This document shows, piece by piece, positions 16,001 to 24,315 of a DNA stretch of 44,857 nucleotides. Within the stretch, counting starts at the first letter, position 1. Each line of letters opens with the position of its first letter. Location: NCBI GenBank assembly GCA_019636915.1, contig JAHBWQ010000010.1, forward strand, positions 1 through 44,857. The letters are read 5' to 3'. A program made the position numbers and the translations under genes. The stretch comes from Nitrospira sp. (lineage in GTDB: Bacteria > Nitrospirota > Nitrospiria > Nitrospirales > Nitrospiraceae). Below the pieces are notes generated by a model that searched no databases, was not told where the DNA came from, and saw only the letters and a program-made list of their open reading frames with translations.

Positions 16001-18980
16001 CTTTGCGCTCTAACTCATCGTGCGCCTGCCGGAGCGCTTCTTCCGCACGTTTGCGCTCGGTGATGTCTTGCAACGTTCCATATGCCCGAACGGCCCGCCC
16101 TTCCAGAACATCGACCTTACCGGCCGCTCGCACTGCAATCCGGCGTCCTTTTGCCGAGATAAGATCCAACTCGAGGTCCCAAGACTGCCCCAGCGTCACC
16201 CCCTTCCCCCATGCTTCCTCTATCTTGGGGCGACTTTCGGGGGTGTAGAACCCCAATGCCGTTTCCACAGTGGGGCTGTACAACTCCGGGGTGGTCTCAT
16301 GCAGCCGGAATGTTTCGTCGCTCCACGAAAGACGGCTTGTCAGGAAATCAACCTCCCATCCTCCAATTTTCCCGATCGCCTCTGTTTGGGACAGCAGCGC
16401 TACTTGCTGCTTGTGGTGCGTGATATCTTCCGCAATACCCGCAATGCGATGTTCCCATCCGGCCATTCGGACTCGACGATCGGAAATCCACCGAATATGG
16501 CCGTCCCGTCCCACGATCCGGTACTCACAATGGAACAGTGCGGTCATCCCTCCGCCGACAAACCGATCATGGCTTGCCGCCACCCGCAGACGGTCATCCG
16601 GATGGATTGAGGCGAGCCAAAGGGACCAATCTTGATAGATTTCTTCTCGCTCAATACCCCAGATAAAAGTAAACGCCGAGTTGACATAAAGGACCTTCCG
16701 TTCGTCCGGTGTCACATCCGCAATCCAGAATGCTGAACTGACTGATTCGGCAAACTGTCCCCATCGGGCCTGACTCTCCCTTAAGGCTTCTTGTACATAA
16801 TTACGCTCAGTGACATCAGTGGCAATGACGCCCAGGGCAGAGAGACGACCGGACGTATCAGTCACGGGAAATTTCACAACGATACTGGTATGAAGTCCAT
16901 CCGCCTGTTTCGTGACCTCCTCGAACTCCTGTCCTCGTCCCTCGGCGAATACCTGTCGATCATGCAATTCCAACTGATCGGCCTGCGCAGGTGGAAACAG
17001 TTCGCGATCCGTCTTGCCTAAGGCCATACCAGGAGCCAGGTGGAAGACTTCCTCGAATCGTCGGTTGGTATACAGGTAGCGACCTTCATGATCCTTCAAG
17101 CATGTCACATTCGGAGCATTGTCGAAGAACTGACGAAACCGCGCTTCACTTCGACACAACGCCTCGGTTCGCTCGTCTACCTGCCGCTCTAACGTCACAT
17201 TCAGATCGGCAAGAGCTTCTTCTGTCCGTTTGCGCTCAGTGATGTCGGAAAACATGCCAAGGATCGCTGGCTTACCGTCCCAGGTGATCCGTCCGGCCTC
17301 GACTTGAACCGGAATCGTCGTCCCATCCATCCGCACATACACCCGTTCCGCGCTATGGACAGATACACCGCCCCCGAGTAGTCGCTTGACACTTTCACGA
17401 ACCTCTTGATGATAGTCGGGGTGAATGAATTCAAACGTCGGTCGGTCGAGAATCTCTTGCGAGCCCTGTGCTCCCATCAGAAGTGCACCGGTTCGATTCA
17501 CGTAGACTGTTCGTCCTTCACAGAACACAAAGACACCCGATGGAGAAAGCTCGACTAAGGTTCGATATCGTTCCTCACTCTCTCGTATCGTCTCCTCCAT
17601 TCGTTTGCGGTCGGTCACGTCGCTATGGGATCCAAGGAGGTGAATCCTCCGGCCATCGGCTTCTGTTACAAAGGAAGCACGTGCCTCGATCCAGCGATAC
17701 GTGCCATCCTTGTGCCGAAGGCGAAACTCCTGTCGATAGTCCCCATCAGGCGAGGTTCGATACTGTCGGGCATAGGCGATGGCACCCTCGCGATCCTCTG
17801 GATGCAGAAGAGTCGTCCACGTCTCAAACGCATCCGGAAGCTCTGTCCCGCCATAGCCCAACTGTCGTTTCCACTCCTCAGAAAAGACTACTTGGTCCGT
17901 TTCAATGTTCCAGCTCCACAACCCTGTGCCTGATGCCCGAAGCGCTTGTTTGAGTCGCTTCCGAGAAAGTTTGAGCTCCTCCTCAACTCGCTGACGGTCC
18001 GTGATATCAAGCACACTGCTCGACAGTGAAACAGGACGATCATCGATACCTCGAGAGACTGCTCCACGACAATGGACCGCCCGAATCGTACGATCAGGGC
18101 GAATGATGCGACATTCGACGTCGTAGGTTGTGCCGCCCTTCAGTGCAGTCTCGATCGCACTCTGCGCACGCGCACGGTCCAGTGGGTGCAGTGAGGTTAC
18201 AAATGTGTCATAGCTGACGGCCATCTGCCCTGGCTCGTAGCCGAAGATCCGAAATTGCTCCTCTGACCAGTGCACCGTTCCGCTGTCGAGATCCCAGTCC
18301 CAGCTACCTAGGTGGGCACGCGCTTGGGCTTCCAGGAGCTGGCGCTGCTGTTGTTGGAGTTGCATTTCGGAATACCGTCGCTGGAGCTCGGCGCCTGCCC
18401 GCGAAGCGAACACCGCCATGAGCGATCGCAATCGATCCGTATTACGCAACGGTTTGGTATCCATGAGGACGAGAAGCCCAATGACTGTCCCACCCTTCTG
18501 CTTGAGCGGCACACCGCAATACCCTTCGACGCCTAACTGACCCAACCGCTCAAACAGTGGGAACACGGTCCGAACATCCCGCTCAAAACAAGAGAAGGGT
18601 TGGCTAAGGGTTGTTTCACATGGGGTATTCATCAAGGGATATTCGAAGTTGTCGACGAGGCTGCCACCGGCAGAGACAGCAATAGTACGGATTTTCCTAA
18701 TGGGACAGTGTTGGACCTCCCCGACAACCGCGTACTGCACCCCCAACACGGAGCTCAAATGGCGCACTAAGGTTGGGAAGAAATCCTCACCGGTCTCCGC
18801 TGCGGTACCGGTGACAATGGCACGAAGCATGTCGGACCGTTCACGCAAGTCTTGCAACTCATCGTCGAGCTCTCGCTTATGGTCACGGAAGGTCTGATCG
18901 CGATCCGTCAGCTCACGTGTGAGGTCCGCAACCTGCTTTCTCAACAAATCCAGTTCGCGAAGGTGACTGGTAGGACTCAT
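13056..18980 (-). CDS. giant soluble sensor histidine kinase: coiled coil, GAF, 12 PAS, HisKA_3, HATPase_c
   Basis: 1974 residues with no membrane segment, so it is cytoplasmic. An N-terminal coiled coil (about 5-50) and a GAF domain (~60-200) precede 12 PAS/PAC modules at about 219-330, 340-460, 470-585, 612-730, 735-860, 865-980, 1004-1122, 1130-1250, 1258-1376, 1384-1500, 1506-1622 and 1628-1745, most closed by DITERK/DITDRK. The HisKA_3 acceptor is His1775 in SQDLHDGILQ; the ATPase has the N box at Asn1891, G1 DDGIGF (1918-1923) and G2 GHGLSNMAARA. The catalytic core is intact. PAS 9 and 10 are near-duplicates of each other. AAGGAG upstream supports ATG 18980. It is coupled to the LuxR regulator. 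Ligands cannot be read from sequence; no haem or flavin site is evident. Confidence 0.93.
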   Translation of the reverse strand: MSPTSHLRELDLLRKQVADLTRELTDRDQTFRDHKRELDDELQDLRERSDMLRAIVTGTAAETGEDFFPTLVRHLSSVLGVQYAVVGEVQHCPIRKIRTIAVSAGGSLVDNFEYPLMNTPCETTLSQPFSCFERDVRTVFPLFERLGQLGVEGYCGVPLKQKGGTVIGLLVLMDTKPLRNTDRLRSLMAVFASRAGAELQRRYSEMQLQQQQRQLLEAQARAHLGSWDWDLDSGTVHWSEEQFRIFGYEPGQMAVSYDTFVTSLHPLDRARAQSAIETALKGGTTYDVECRIIRPDRTIRAVHCRGAVSRGIDDRPVSLSSSVLDITDRQRVEEELKLSRKRLKQALRASGTGLWSWNIETDQVVFSEEWKRQLGYGGTELPDAFETWTTLLHPEDREGAIAYARQYRTSPDGDYRQEFRLRHKDGTYRWIEARASFVTEADGRRIHLLGSHSDVTDRKRMEETIRESEERYRTLVELSPSGVFVFCEGRTVYVNRTGALLMGAQGSQEILDRPTFEFIHPDYHQEVRESVKRLLGGGVSVHSAERVYVRMDGTTIPVQVEAGRITWDGKPAILGMFSDITERKRTEEALADLNVTLERQVDERTEALCRSEARFRQFFDNAPNVTCLKDHEGRYLYTNRRFEEVFHLAPGMALGKTDRELFPPAQADQLELHDRQVFAEGRGQEFEEVTKQADGLHTSIVVKFPVTDTSGRLSALGVIATDVTERNYVQEALRESQARWGQFAESVSSAFWIADVTPDERKVLYVNSAFTFIWGIEREEIYQDWSLWLASIHPDDRLRVAASHDRFVGGGMTALFHCEYRIVGRDGHIRWISDRRVRMAGWEHRIAGIAEDITHHKQQVALLSQTEAIGKIGGWEVDFLTSRLSWSDETFRLHETTPELYSPTVETALGFYTPESRPKIEEAWGKGVTLGQSWDLELDLISAKGRRIAVRAAGKVDVLEGRAVRAYGTLQDITERKRAEEALRQAHDELERKVIERTAELQASEERYRSLYDETPSMYFTVDGMGIIRSVNQYGARYLGYRVEDLVGKSVETIIFEADRVRIGAELKAFFHHPEGIAQWKFRKVRGDGTVLWVREFARVLQRQVGESLALIVCDDITENKRAEEALRASEERYARATAIGKVGVWELDILKGHYYGDTNLKMLFGYGPEELSTDPFTWLRLVHPDDQSVAMKNWEQMQCGATEQCHYELRMVRKDGSVIWTDVRGHGVRDSQGRLTHMIGATVDITERKQAELALRESEERFSKAFRTSPHPIGITEVVTGRCVEVNDACLEAFGFRREEVIGNTTFLLGIWPSLEDRAQVIERLKTGQPMRNMEFALKTKSGALRYFLASADLADLNGVLCVVTVANDITDRKQAEEALRMSEERFAKAFQASPHPVVISELDSGLIVDANEAAWQPFGYRKDEIVGHTTLQIGVWPSVEERAHYLELLKRQGSIRNMEVLLRSKSGDIRQCLLSSELIELNGKQCSVTVGDDITESRRLEKALRLTQFSVDQAVEAIIWLDPSARIFSVNDTACRMLEYSREKLLGMTVHDIDPNFPVERWMDHWNRLKERGSLTFEARFWSRTGAVLETDVSVNYLPHEGKEYACMILRDIGDRKQAEAELRRSHKFLRQVIDTAPNLIFAKDQAGRFAMANKAVADCYGTTVEDLIGKSDADFNRNGEEVNFFRQLDREVIQCAEDRFIPEERVTDAEGKTRWLQTVKRPIFDDEGNVRMVLGAATDITERKRMEEMLLQGERDLNTALQERERISQDLHDGILQSLYAVGLGLEACKPMLKQQPGQVSVKFLTILDQTIGQLNQVMTEVRNFIAGLESHSIEGGDFPTVLRNMVRTMSSSSAAKCTVRIDKAAVHQLSTEQALHIINIVREGLSNALRHSEAERITVSLRLLRHSVRLAITDDGIGFNTSSTQGVGHGLSNMAARAQKVRGVFFLQSTPSNGTKISLDLPKETTYAHN

Positions 18981-19292
18981 GGTGAGGCTCCTTGCCAGGT
19001 GACGTTGATAGTCCCCTAAGGGCCAGTTCGGTCCACGTGGCTGACCACGTTATGACACCCTAGGTGATCGCTCCATATCCGCTTGAGAAGCGATCTACCT
19101 TCCACCAAGGCTATTGGTTCCTAATAAACACACCAAGCGGATGCTAGTGTCCTACGACAATTGGTGAAAGTCTAGATCCAAATGGCCTACATTTTGAGGG
19201 AGAGACTAGGTAAGAACCGCACAGATCAGTGGAACCGGAGGCAGAATATGAATCCGTACAACCTCTGGAGTGTGACCATATAACACCTCGGA
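18981..19292. other. 312-bp intergenic region upstream of the giant kinase
   Basis: Contains the conserved kinase-upstream element at 19145-19187 and a small hairpin, ACGTGG-ctga-CCACGT (19035-19050), which would lie in the leader of the giant kinase mRNA. No gene and no T-run terminator for the paralogous kinase ending at 19293 is seen. Confidence 0.55.
19145..19187 (-). promoter_or_regulatory. conserved kinase-upstream element, copy A
   Basis: Plus-strand reading: TAGTGTCCTACGA, 7 bp, TGAAAGTCTAG, 5 bp, AATGGCC. The same three blocks in the same order occur at 22077-22120 upstream of the paralogous kinase. It sits 165 bp upstream of the giant kinase ATG. Read on the minus strand, TAGACT and a GACACT-like hexamer lie near promoter spacing, so it may be a promoter, an operator, or both. 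Confidence 0.55.
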
Positions 19293-21950
19293 TTAATTGA
19301 AATAAGCGGATGGTTCTTTTGGCAGATCAAGGAAAATTCTAGTCCCGCGGTGAGGCTCAGATCGTACGGCAAATACCCCGCCGGCTTTGTGAGCTCGTGC
19401 CGCCATATTTTCCAAACCATGGCCGAGACCCTGAACCGACTTGGGGTTGAATCCGATACCATTATCCACCACCGTCAGACGGACTGATCCGAGGAGCTGA
19501 CGCAATGACACGGTAATGCGTGTGGCATGGCTATGGCGGAGCGCGTTACTCAACGCTTCCCGCACGACATTGATGAGATGGAATGCTGATTCGGTTGAGA
19601 GATGCGGGCCAACCGCGTTATCAATCCGCACTCGGCATCGAATCGACGACGCGTCACACATCGTCTGGACCAGAGTTCGCAAATCCGCGACAAAATCACC
19701 ACCCCGCACAACGCGAGGCTTCAGGCCAGAAATGAAATTGCGGATATTTTCTATGACGTGATTGAGTTGCCCAATGGCTTGCTCCAATGTTCCCATCAGG
19801 CAATCAGCAGCCAACGCAGGCTGCCGATTCACCATCGACCTACACGCCTCCAACCCAAGCCCAGCCGCATAGACCGATTGAAGCACATCATCGTGGAGAT
19901 CCTGACTGATCCGCTCCCGGTCCTGTAGTGCGGCATTCAGATCTTGCTCCTGTTGAAGCAACATTTCCTCCATCCGTTTCCGCTCCGTGATGTCCGTCGA
20001 CGAGCCAAGCACCATGCGGAACCGCCCGTGGTCATCAACAATCGGACGCTTGATGGTCTGCAACCAGCGTGTCTTTCCAGACCAGTCCGTGAACTTTTCC
20101 TCAGGAATAAAGCATTCCTGCAGGGATGCCATCACTTGGAGATCCTTCTCGCGAGAAAACTCCACTTCATCCCAGTGGGGATTAAAATCGGCGTCTGTCT
20201 GCCCAATCAGATCGTCCACCGTTGTGCCGTAACACTCGGCAACCGCTTTGTTGGCCATCGTAAAACGCCCTTCACGATCCTTGGCGAAGATAAAATTCGG
20301 CGAGCCGTCGATAACCTGTCGCAACAAGGCATGGGATCGACGCAACTCATCCTCTGCCCGCATCCGATCTGTGACATCATCCGCAACCGTTACCCTGCAA
20401 GGTCTCCCCTTTAACTCGATGACCTCCGACGACAAAAGGAAACGGCGTACATCACCGTTTCTGGCACAGAGACTCACTTCCAAGTTACGAACCGAGCCAG
20501 CTCGTTTCAATCGATCGCGAAAACGGATTTGTGCCTCCGCCACCCCCCAGACCTCGATGTCCCAGATGAGCTGGCCTTGGATTTCTTCCTTGCGATAGCC
20601 CAATAGCTGACAGGCCGCATCATTCACCTCCACCAGCTGACCGGTTTCGAGCTCACTGATGAGAATGAGATGGGGGCTGGCTTCGAACGCCTTGGCAAAT
20701 CGCTCTTCACTCACTCGCAAGGCTTCTTCCGCCTTCTTACGCTCCGTGACATCGGAGATGAGCACGATCATGGCGGGGGTGCCGTCCCATACGATCCTGG
20801 CAGCCTCCATTTGAACAGGAATCGGAGTTCCATCCGTTTTCAGAAAGATTCGTTCTGCACTATGGACTGACACGCTTCCAGCGAGCACTTGGTGGGCATT
20901 TTCACGGACGTCCCGGTGATAGTCTGGGTGGAGAAAATCGAACATCGTTCGACCGAGCAGCTGCTGAGGATCCGGCGCCCCCAGAAGAAGGGCACCTCTG
21001 TGGTTGACATACGCGGTCTGCTCTTCACGGAACACAAAGACTCCGGAAGGCGATAGGTCGACCAACGTTCGGTACCGGTCTTCACTTTCTCGTACGGCTT
21101 GCTCCATGCGTTTACGATCCGTGATGTCCATATGCGAACCAAGGAAACGGATCCGGCGACCGTCAGCTTCCGTCACCAACGCGGCTCGAGACTCAATCCA
21201 TCGATAGGTTCCATCTTTGTGCCTCAACCGATATTCCTGCCGATACTCTTCATGATGTTCGCGCACCGAGTCCCGTAAGTAGCCTATGACGCGAGCACGA
21301 TCCTCCGGATGCAACAGACCTTCCCATGTCTCAAATGAGTCCGTAAGCTCCGTCTTCTCGTACCCGAGCTGACGCTTCCATTCCTCCGACAGCACGATTT
21401 CGCTGGTATGGGTGTTCCAGTCCCACAGTCCAATACCCGATGCTTGAAGTGCTTGCCGGAGTTTTTCCTGTGAGGAACGTAACATCGCCTCCGAACAGGC
21501 CCGCTCGGTGATGTCCTGAACAGACCCAGACATACGACAGGGCTTACCCCCGTCATCACGCAAAACCTCAGCACAGGAATGAATGGTCCGTACTTCGCCG
21601 TTCGGACGAACGATTCGATACTCCACATCGTATGACGCTCGTCCACTCAAAGCATGATTGATGGAAGCAATGATCCGATCTCGATCTTCCTGGAAAACCG
21701 CCGTCATAAGCCCATCAAATGTTAAAAGGTCCACCCCAGGCTCGCGACCGAATATCCGGTACAATTCAGACGAACACCGAACGGCTCCACCCTCGATTTC
21801 CCACTCCCAGCTACCTAGATGAGCCAATGCCTGAGCCACACGGAGGTGGCGAGTGCGTTCATGCAACACACTGTCCCGCTCAGCCAATTCATGTACGAGA
21901 TGAGCAACTTGCGTACGCAGGACATCGACAAGAGAACCGGTCGTGTTCAT
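19293..21950 (-). CDS. soluble multi-PAS sensor histidine kinase (5 PAS, HisKA_3, HATPase_c), paralogue of the giant kinase
   Basis: 885 residues, no membrane helix. A short N-terminal coiled coil (about 5-38) leads into five PAS/PAC modules at ~37-150, 160-280, 290-404, 412-528 and 536-656. The acceptor is His686 in SQDLHDDVLQ. The ATPase retains the N box (SNALRHS, ~801-807), DNGIGF (829-834) and GHGLENMAARA. It lacks the GAF domain of its neighbour. By sequence, its PAS 1-3 match PAS 1-3 of the 1974-residue kinase, PAS 4 matches PAS 10, and PAS 5 matches PAS 12, so the two genes are tandem duplicates that differ by gain or loss of internal PAS units. No response regulator adjoins it, and it may share the LuxR regulator at 12407-13069. 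The ribosome site before ATG 21950 is weak. Confidence 0.92.
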   Translation of the reverse strand: MNTTGSLVDVLRTQVAHLVHELAERDSVLHERTRHLRVAQALAHLGSWEWEIEGGAVRCSSELYRIFGREPGVDLLTFDGLMTAVFQEDRDRIIASINHALSGRASYDVEYRIVRPNGEVRTIHSCAEVLRDDGGKPCRMSGSVQDITERACSEAMLRSSQEKLRQALQASGIGLWDWNTHTSEIVLSEEWKRQLGYEKTELTDSFETWEGLLHPEDRARVIGYLRDSVREHHEEYRQEYRLRHKDGTYRWIESRAALVTEADGRRIRFLGSHMDITDRKRMEQAVRESEDRYRTLVDLSPSGVFVFREEQTAYVNHRGALLLGAPDPQQLLGRTMFDFLHPDYHRDVRENAHQVLAGSVSVHSAERIFLKTDGTPIPVQMEAARIVWDGTPAMIVLISDVTERKKAEEALRVSEERFAKAFEASPHLILISELETGQLVEVNDAACQLLGYRKEEIQGQLIWDIEVWGVAEAQIRFRDRLKRAGSVRNLEVSLCARNGDVRRFLLSSEVIELKGRPCRVTVADDVTDRMRAEDELRRSHALLRQVIDGSPNFIFAKDREGRFTMANKAVAECYGTTVDDLIGQTDADFNPHWDEVEFSREKDLQVMASLQECFIPEEKFTDWSGKTRWLQTIKRPIVDDHGRFRMVLGSSTDITERKRMEEMLLQQEQDLNAALQDRERISQDLHDDVLQSVYAAGLGLEACRSMVNRQPALAADCLMGTLEQAIGQLNHVIENIRNFISGLKPRVVRGGDFVADLRTLVQTMCDASSIRCRVRIDNAVGPHLSTESAFHLINVVREALSNALRHSHATRITVSLRQLLGSVRLTVVDNGIGFNPKSVQGLGHGLENMAARAHKAGGVFAVRSEPHRGTRIFLDLPKEPSAYFN

Positions 21951-22486
21951 GTGAAGCTCTATGTCCTAATGAATGGGAGCAACCAATCCACCCTGAGGTG
22001 GCGCAGGAGGGGAGGTGAACAGCACACCCTCATGGCATATCGCGCACTCACGTTGTGGCCAGATCCAAATGGCCCATAGTGTCCTACGATCCGGAGATGA
22101 AAGTCTAGGCCTGAATGGCCCAATGTCGTCAGAATTGTCCCTGTGATGGCACGACCTCAAATACCACGATTACCCAGAGTAGGGTCAGATCAGCTTATCT
22201 GCGCTACTCCTGTCTACATTGAGGGCGACCGTCACTCCGTGGGGAAGGAATCATCGCTTTGATACGGTGGGTTGCCATTGGCGGAAAAGGTTCGGCTGTC
22301 TCAGATGACCAAGACGAAACCCACCTTTATGGGGAGGCTTGATGATGAAACTGCTTATGAAGGCGGTATGCACATGTCGATAGGGCACAACCAGACCAGC
22401 AGACCAGGAGGTGTAAGACCAAGGGGAGTCACCCCCGGATTTGCGGGAGACACCGAGACCCAATGGCCGCGGTGATGAACCCTGTA
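21951..22486. other. 536-bp non-coding region between the 5-PAS kinase and tRNA-Leu
   Basis: Holds the second kinase-upstream element (22077-22120) plus an extra 14-bp word, AGATCCAAATGGCC (22061-22074), identical to the end of copy A (19174-19187). The rest (22121-22486) shows no credible gene; a GGGGAGTCACCCC-type small hairpin near 22420-22435 could end the tRNA transcript but has no T-run. Confidence 0.5.
22077..22120 (-). promoter_or_regulatory. conserved kinase-upstream element, copy B
   Basis: TAGTGTCCTACGA, 8 bp, TGAAAGTCTAG, 5 bp, AATGGCC (plus-strand reading), 127 bp upstream of the 5-PAS kinase ATG. It matches copy A (19145-19187) at 31 of 31 block positions, with unrelated spacer sequence and spacers differing by 1 bp. 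Conserved blocks with divergent spacers argue for selection rather than mere recent duplication. Confidence 0.55.
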
Positions 22487-22570
22487 TGGTGCCGAAGGCG
22501 GGACTTGAACCCGCACGGCTTGCGCCACACGCCCCTCAAACGTGCGTGTCTGCCATTCCACCACTTCGGC
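22487..22570 (-). tRNA. tRNA-Leu (anticodon GAG)
   Basis: 84 nt including an encoded CCA. Acceptor GCCGAAG/CTTCGGC, D arm with GG, anticodon stem CACGT/GCGTG closing loop TTGAGGG (anticodon GAG, reads CUC/CUU), a 13-nt class II variable arm GGC-GCAA-GCC, and T arm GCGGG-TTCAAGT-CCCGC. The A73 discriminator is typical of leucine. Confidence 0.97.
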
Positions 22571-22762
22571 ACTCAGCAGGATATACAACTAAGCCTGCCA
22601 TCATGTTCTTGGGTTGCTCGACACCACGACGTACAACATCCGTCATAGGTTTTCGCTCACCCTGGCCCGCTCGCAGCGTCTGTATCACAAACTCTGCGTT
22701 GAAGCCCTCAAGTCAGCATATGAGGGGAAAAGAGTGTGCATTATAGAAGTAGCCCAAAATTC

Positions 22763-22791
22763 TTGTCAATGAACGAATCGTCCGGTAAAAT
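22763..22791 (+). promoter_or_regulatory. sigma70-type promoter for the HAD-queE-pepA-nagZ run
   Basis: TTGTCA (22763-22768), 17-bp spacer, TAAAAT (22786-22791): five of six matches in each box at ideal spacing. The predicted start near 22798 excludes the upstream TTG at 22791 as a start codon and favours ATG 22824. Confidence 0.75.
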
Positions 22792-22823
22792 TGCCCGACA
22801 ATTCACATCCTCGCTGCGCTTGC

Positions 22824-23504
22824 ATGATACAAACTGAACAACGAGGCCTTGCCTCTAGAGTTGCCGCATTTTTCGATGTCGATAATACGATCTTGCCCGG
22901 CGAAGCAAGTGAATTGCGATTTTTCCGCTGGCTGTGGCGTCGCGGGATCGTCGGCTGGCCAGAAGCTCGAGACAGCATTGCATGGCTCTTGCGGCATGTT
23001 CCTCCTGTGTCGTTCCATCCCCTCCGCCAGCGGAAGCTGTACTTGGCTGGGAAACCTTCACAGGTGATTGAACCGTTAGGTGAAGAATTTTGTCGGGAAG
23101 AACTCTGCCCTCGCGTCTCGGCCATCGCCATGCGCAAGCTCGATGAGCACCGCCGCGCAGGTCATGCCATCATTTTCGTGACGGGGTCGCTCGACTTTCT
23201 GATCGCACCCGTTGCCGACGCACTTCGAGCAGATCGGTGTTTTGCCAGTCGGTTGGAGCAACAGCAGGGTCTCTATACCGGTTTGCTTGTGCCTCCACTC
23301 CCGTACGGAGCGGGAAAGCGTCAACTGATCGATCGGCTGACCCACGAATTCACATTGGATCTATCTCAATGCTATGCGTATGGAGATAGTCCGGGAGATG
23401 TTGACCTCCTCCGTGCCGTAGGACACCCAACAGTGGTCAATCCGATTCGGGGAATGGATGCGATTGCCCGTCGTCATAACTGGCCTGTTGTCAAGTGGCT
23501 ATGA
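22824..23504 (+). CDS. HAD-superfamily phosphatase, subfamily IB (SerB/CicA-like)
   Basis: 226 residues. All HAD motifs are visible: nucleophile motif FFDVDNTIL near residue 18, motif II FVTGS, motif III Lys in GAGKRQLI, and motif IV YGDSPGDVDLL. A helical cap between motifs I and II fits subclass I (PSPase-like). The family hydrolyses phosphoserine, phospholipid or related small phosphates; the substrate cannot be told. ATG 22824 lies about 27 nt after the predicted transcription start. First gene of a run with queE, pepA and nagZ. Confidence 0.88.
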   Translation: MIQTEQRGLASRVAAFFDVDNTILPGEASELRFFRWLWRRGIVGWPEARDSIAWLLRHVPPVSFHPLRQRKLYLAGKPSQVIEPLGEEFCREELCPRVSAIAMRKLDEHRRAGHAIIFVTGSLDFLIAPVADALRADRCFASRLEQQQGLYTGLLVPPLPYGAGKRQLIDRLTHEFTLDLSQCYAYGDSPGDVDLLRAVGHPTVVNPIRGMDAIARRHNWPVVKWL

Positions 23505-23581
23505 GCCAATGCTGATGACCAGAGGAATCCCTTCTTCGGCAAGTCACCACGTCCCATCATGAGTTAGCCCACACGTCGTTC

Positions 23582-24217
23582 ATGCGCATCACCGAGATCT
23601 TCCATAGCGTTCAAGGGGAATCCACTTTTGCTGGATTACCCTGCGTGTTTGTGCGACTCACCGGCTGTCCTCTTCGCTGCAGTTGGTGCGATACAGAGTA
23701 TGCTTTCTTTGGAGGAACAGAGCAATCCGTTGAGGACATTCTCGAGAGGGTCCGGTCGTATGGGTGTTCGTTGGTCGAGGTGACGGGAGGCGAACCCCTG
23801 GCACAAGCAGAGACGCCCACCCTATTGCATCACTTGTGTCAAGACGGCTTCACGGTCCTCCTTGAAACGAGTGGCGCGATTGATACCAGTTCCATCGATC
23901 CAGCTGTTCACATCATCCTGGATGTGAAATGCCCTGGAAGCGGGATGACCGACCGTATGCACTGGCCCAATGTGGAACGGCTCAGACCACGAGATGAAGC
24001 AAAGTTCGTCATCAAAAATCGCGTCGACTATGAATGGGCAAAGGACGTTCTCCAGCAATTCCATTTGAGCGATCGCTGTCCAGTCCTCTTTAGTCCGGTG
24101 TTCGGGACACTTGATCCTCGCCAGTTGGCTGAATGGCTGCTGGAAGACCGCCTCGCCGCTCGTCTTCAACTCCAACTACATAAACATATTTGGGCACCCG
24201 ATGCGCGAGGCGTGTGA
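23582..24217 (+). CDS. queE: 7-carboxy-7-deazaguanine synthase (radical SAM)
   Basis: 211 residues. Converts 6-carboxytetrahydropterin to 7-carboxy-7-deazaguanine in queuosine biosynthesis. The radical SAM Cys triad is CPLRCSWC (Cys29/33/36, CxxxCxxC), preceded by the substrate-contacting FHSVQGEST segment and followed by VTGGEPL. Length is normal. It lies 77 bp after the HAD gene and 98 bp before pepA. No queC, queD or queF is in the window, and no preQ1-type aptamer was recognised upstream. Start ATG 23582 coincides with the conserved MRITEIFHS N terminus. Confidence 0.95.
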   Translation: MRITEIFHSVQGESTFAGLPCVFVRLTGCPLRCSWCDTEYAFFGGTEQSVEDILERVRSYGCSLVEVTGGEPLAQAETPTLLHHLCQDGFTVLLETSGAIDTSSIDPAVHIILDVKCPGSGMTDRMHWPNVERLRPRDEAKFVIKNRVDYEWAKDVLQQFHLSDRCPVLFSPVFGTLDPRQLAEWLLEDRLAARLQLQLHKHIWAPDARGV

Positions 24218-24315
24218 GAAATCCCGTTGACCATCGGACCATCAGACGTGGTGCGACTATCAAGGCACACGGATTGACAGTGGCTGATCGTTCATATTCA
24301 CACAAGGAGTATCCA

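Noticed and set aside
16020..16610. 196-codon plus-strand frame inside the giant kinase
   Set aside because: Antisense to conserved PAS modules; a composition by-product.
13056..21950. Repeated DITERK-coding segments read as tandem or CRISPR-like repeats
   Set aside because: They are in-frame PAC motifs of homologous PAS domains with irregular spacing and variable codons, not DNA-level repeats.
22147..22165. Perfect TGGCACG resembling a sigma54 -24 box
   Set aside because: The -12 half (TTGCA) is absent at the right spacing, and no plus-strand gene begins nearby.
22305..22475. Short plus-strand frame between the 5-PAS kinase and tRNA-Leu
   Set aside because: No ribosome site, no recognisable domain, and it runs up to the tRNA 3' flank; left as non-coding.
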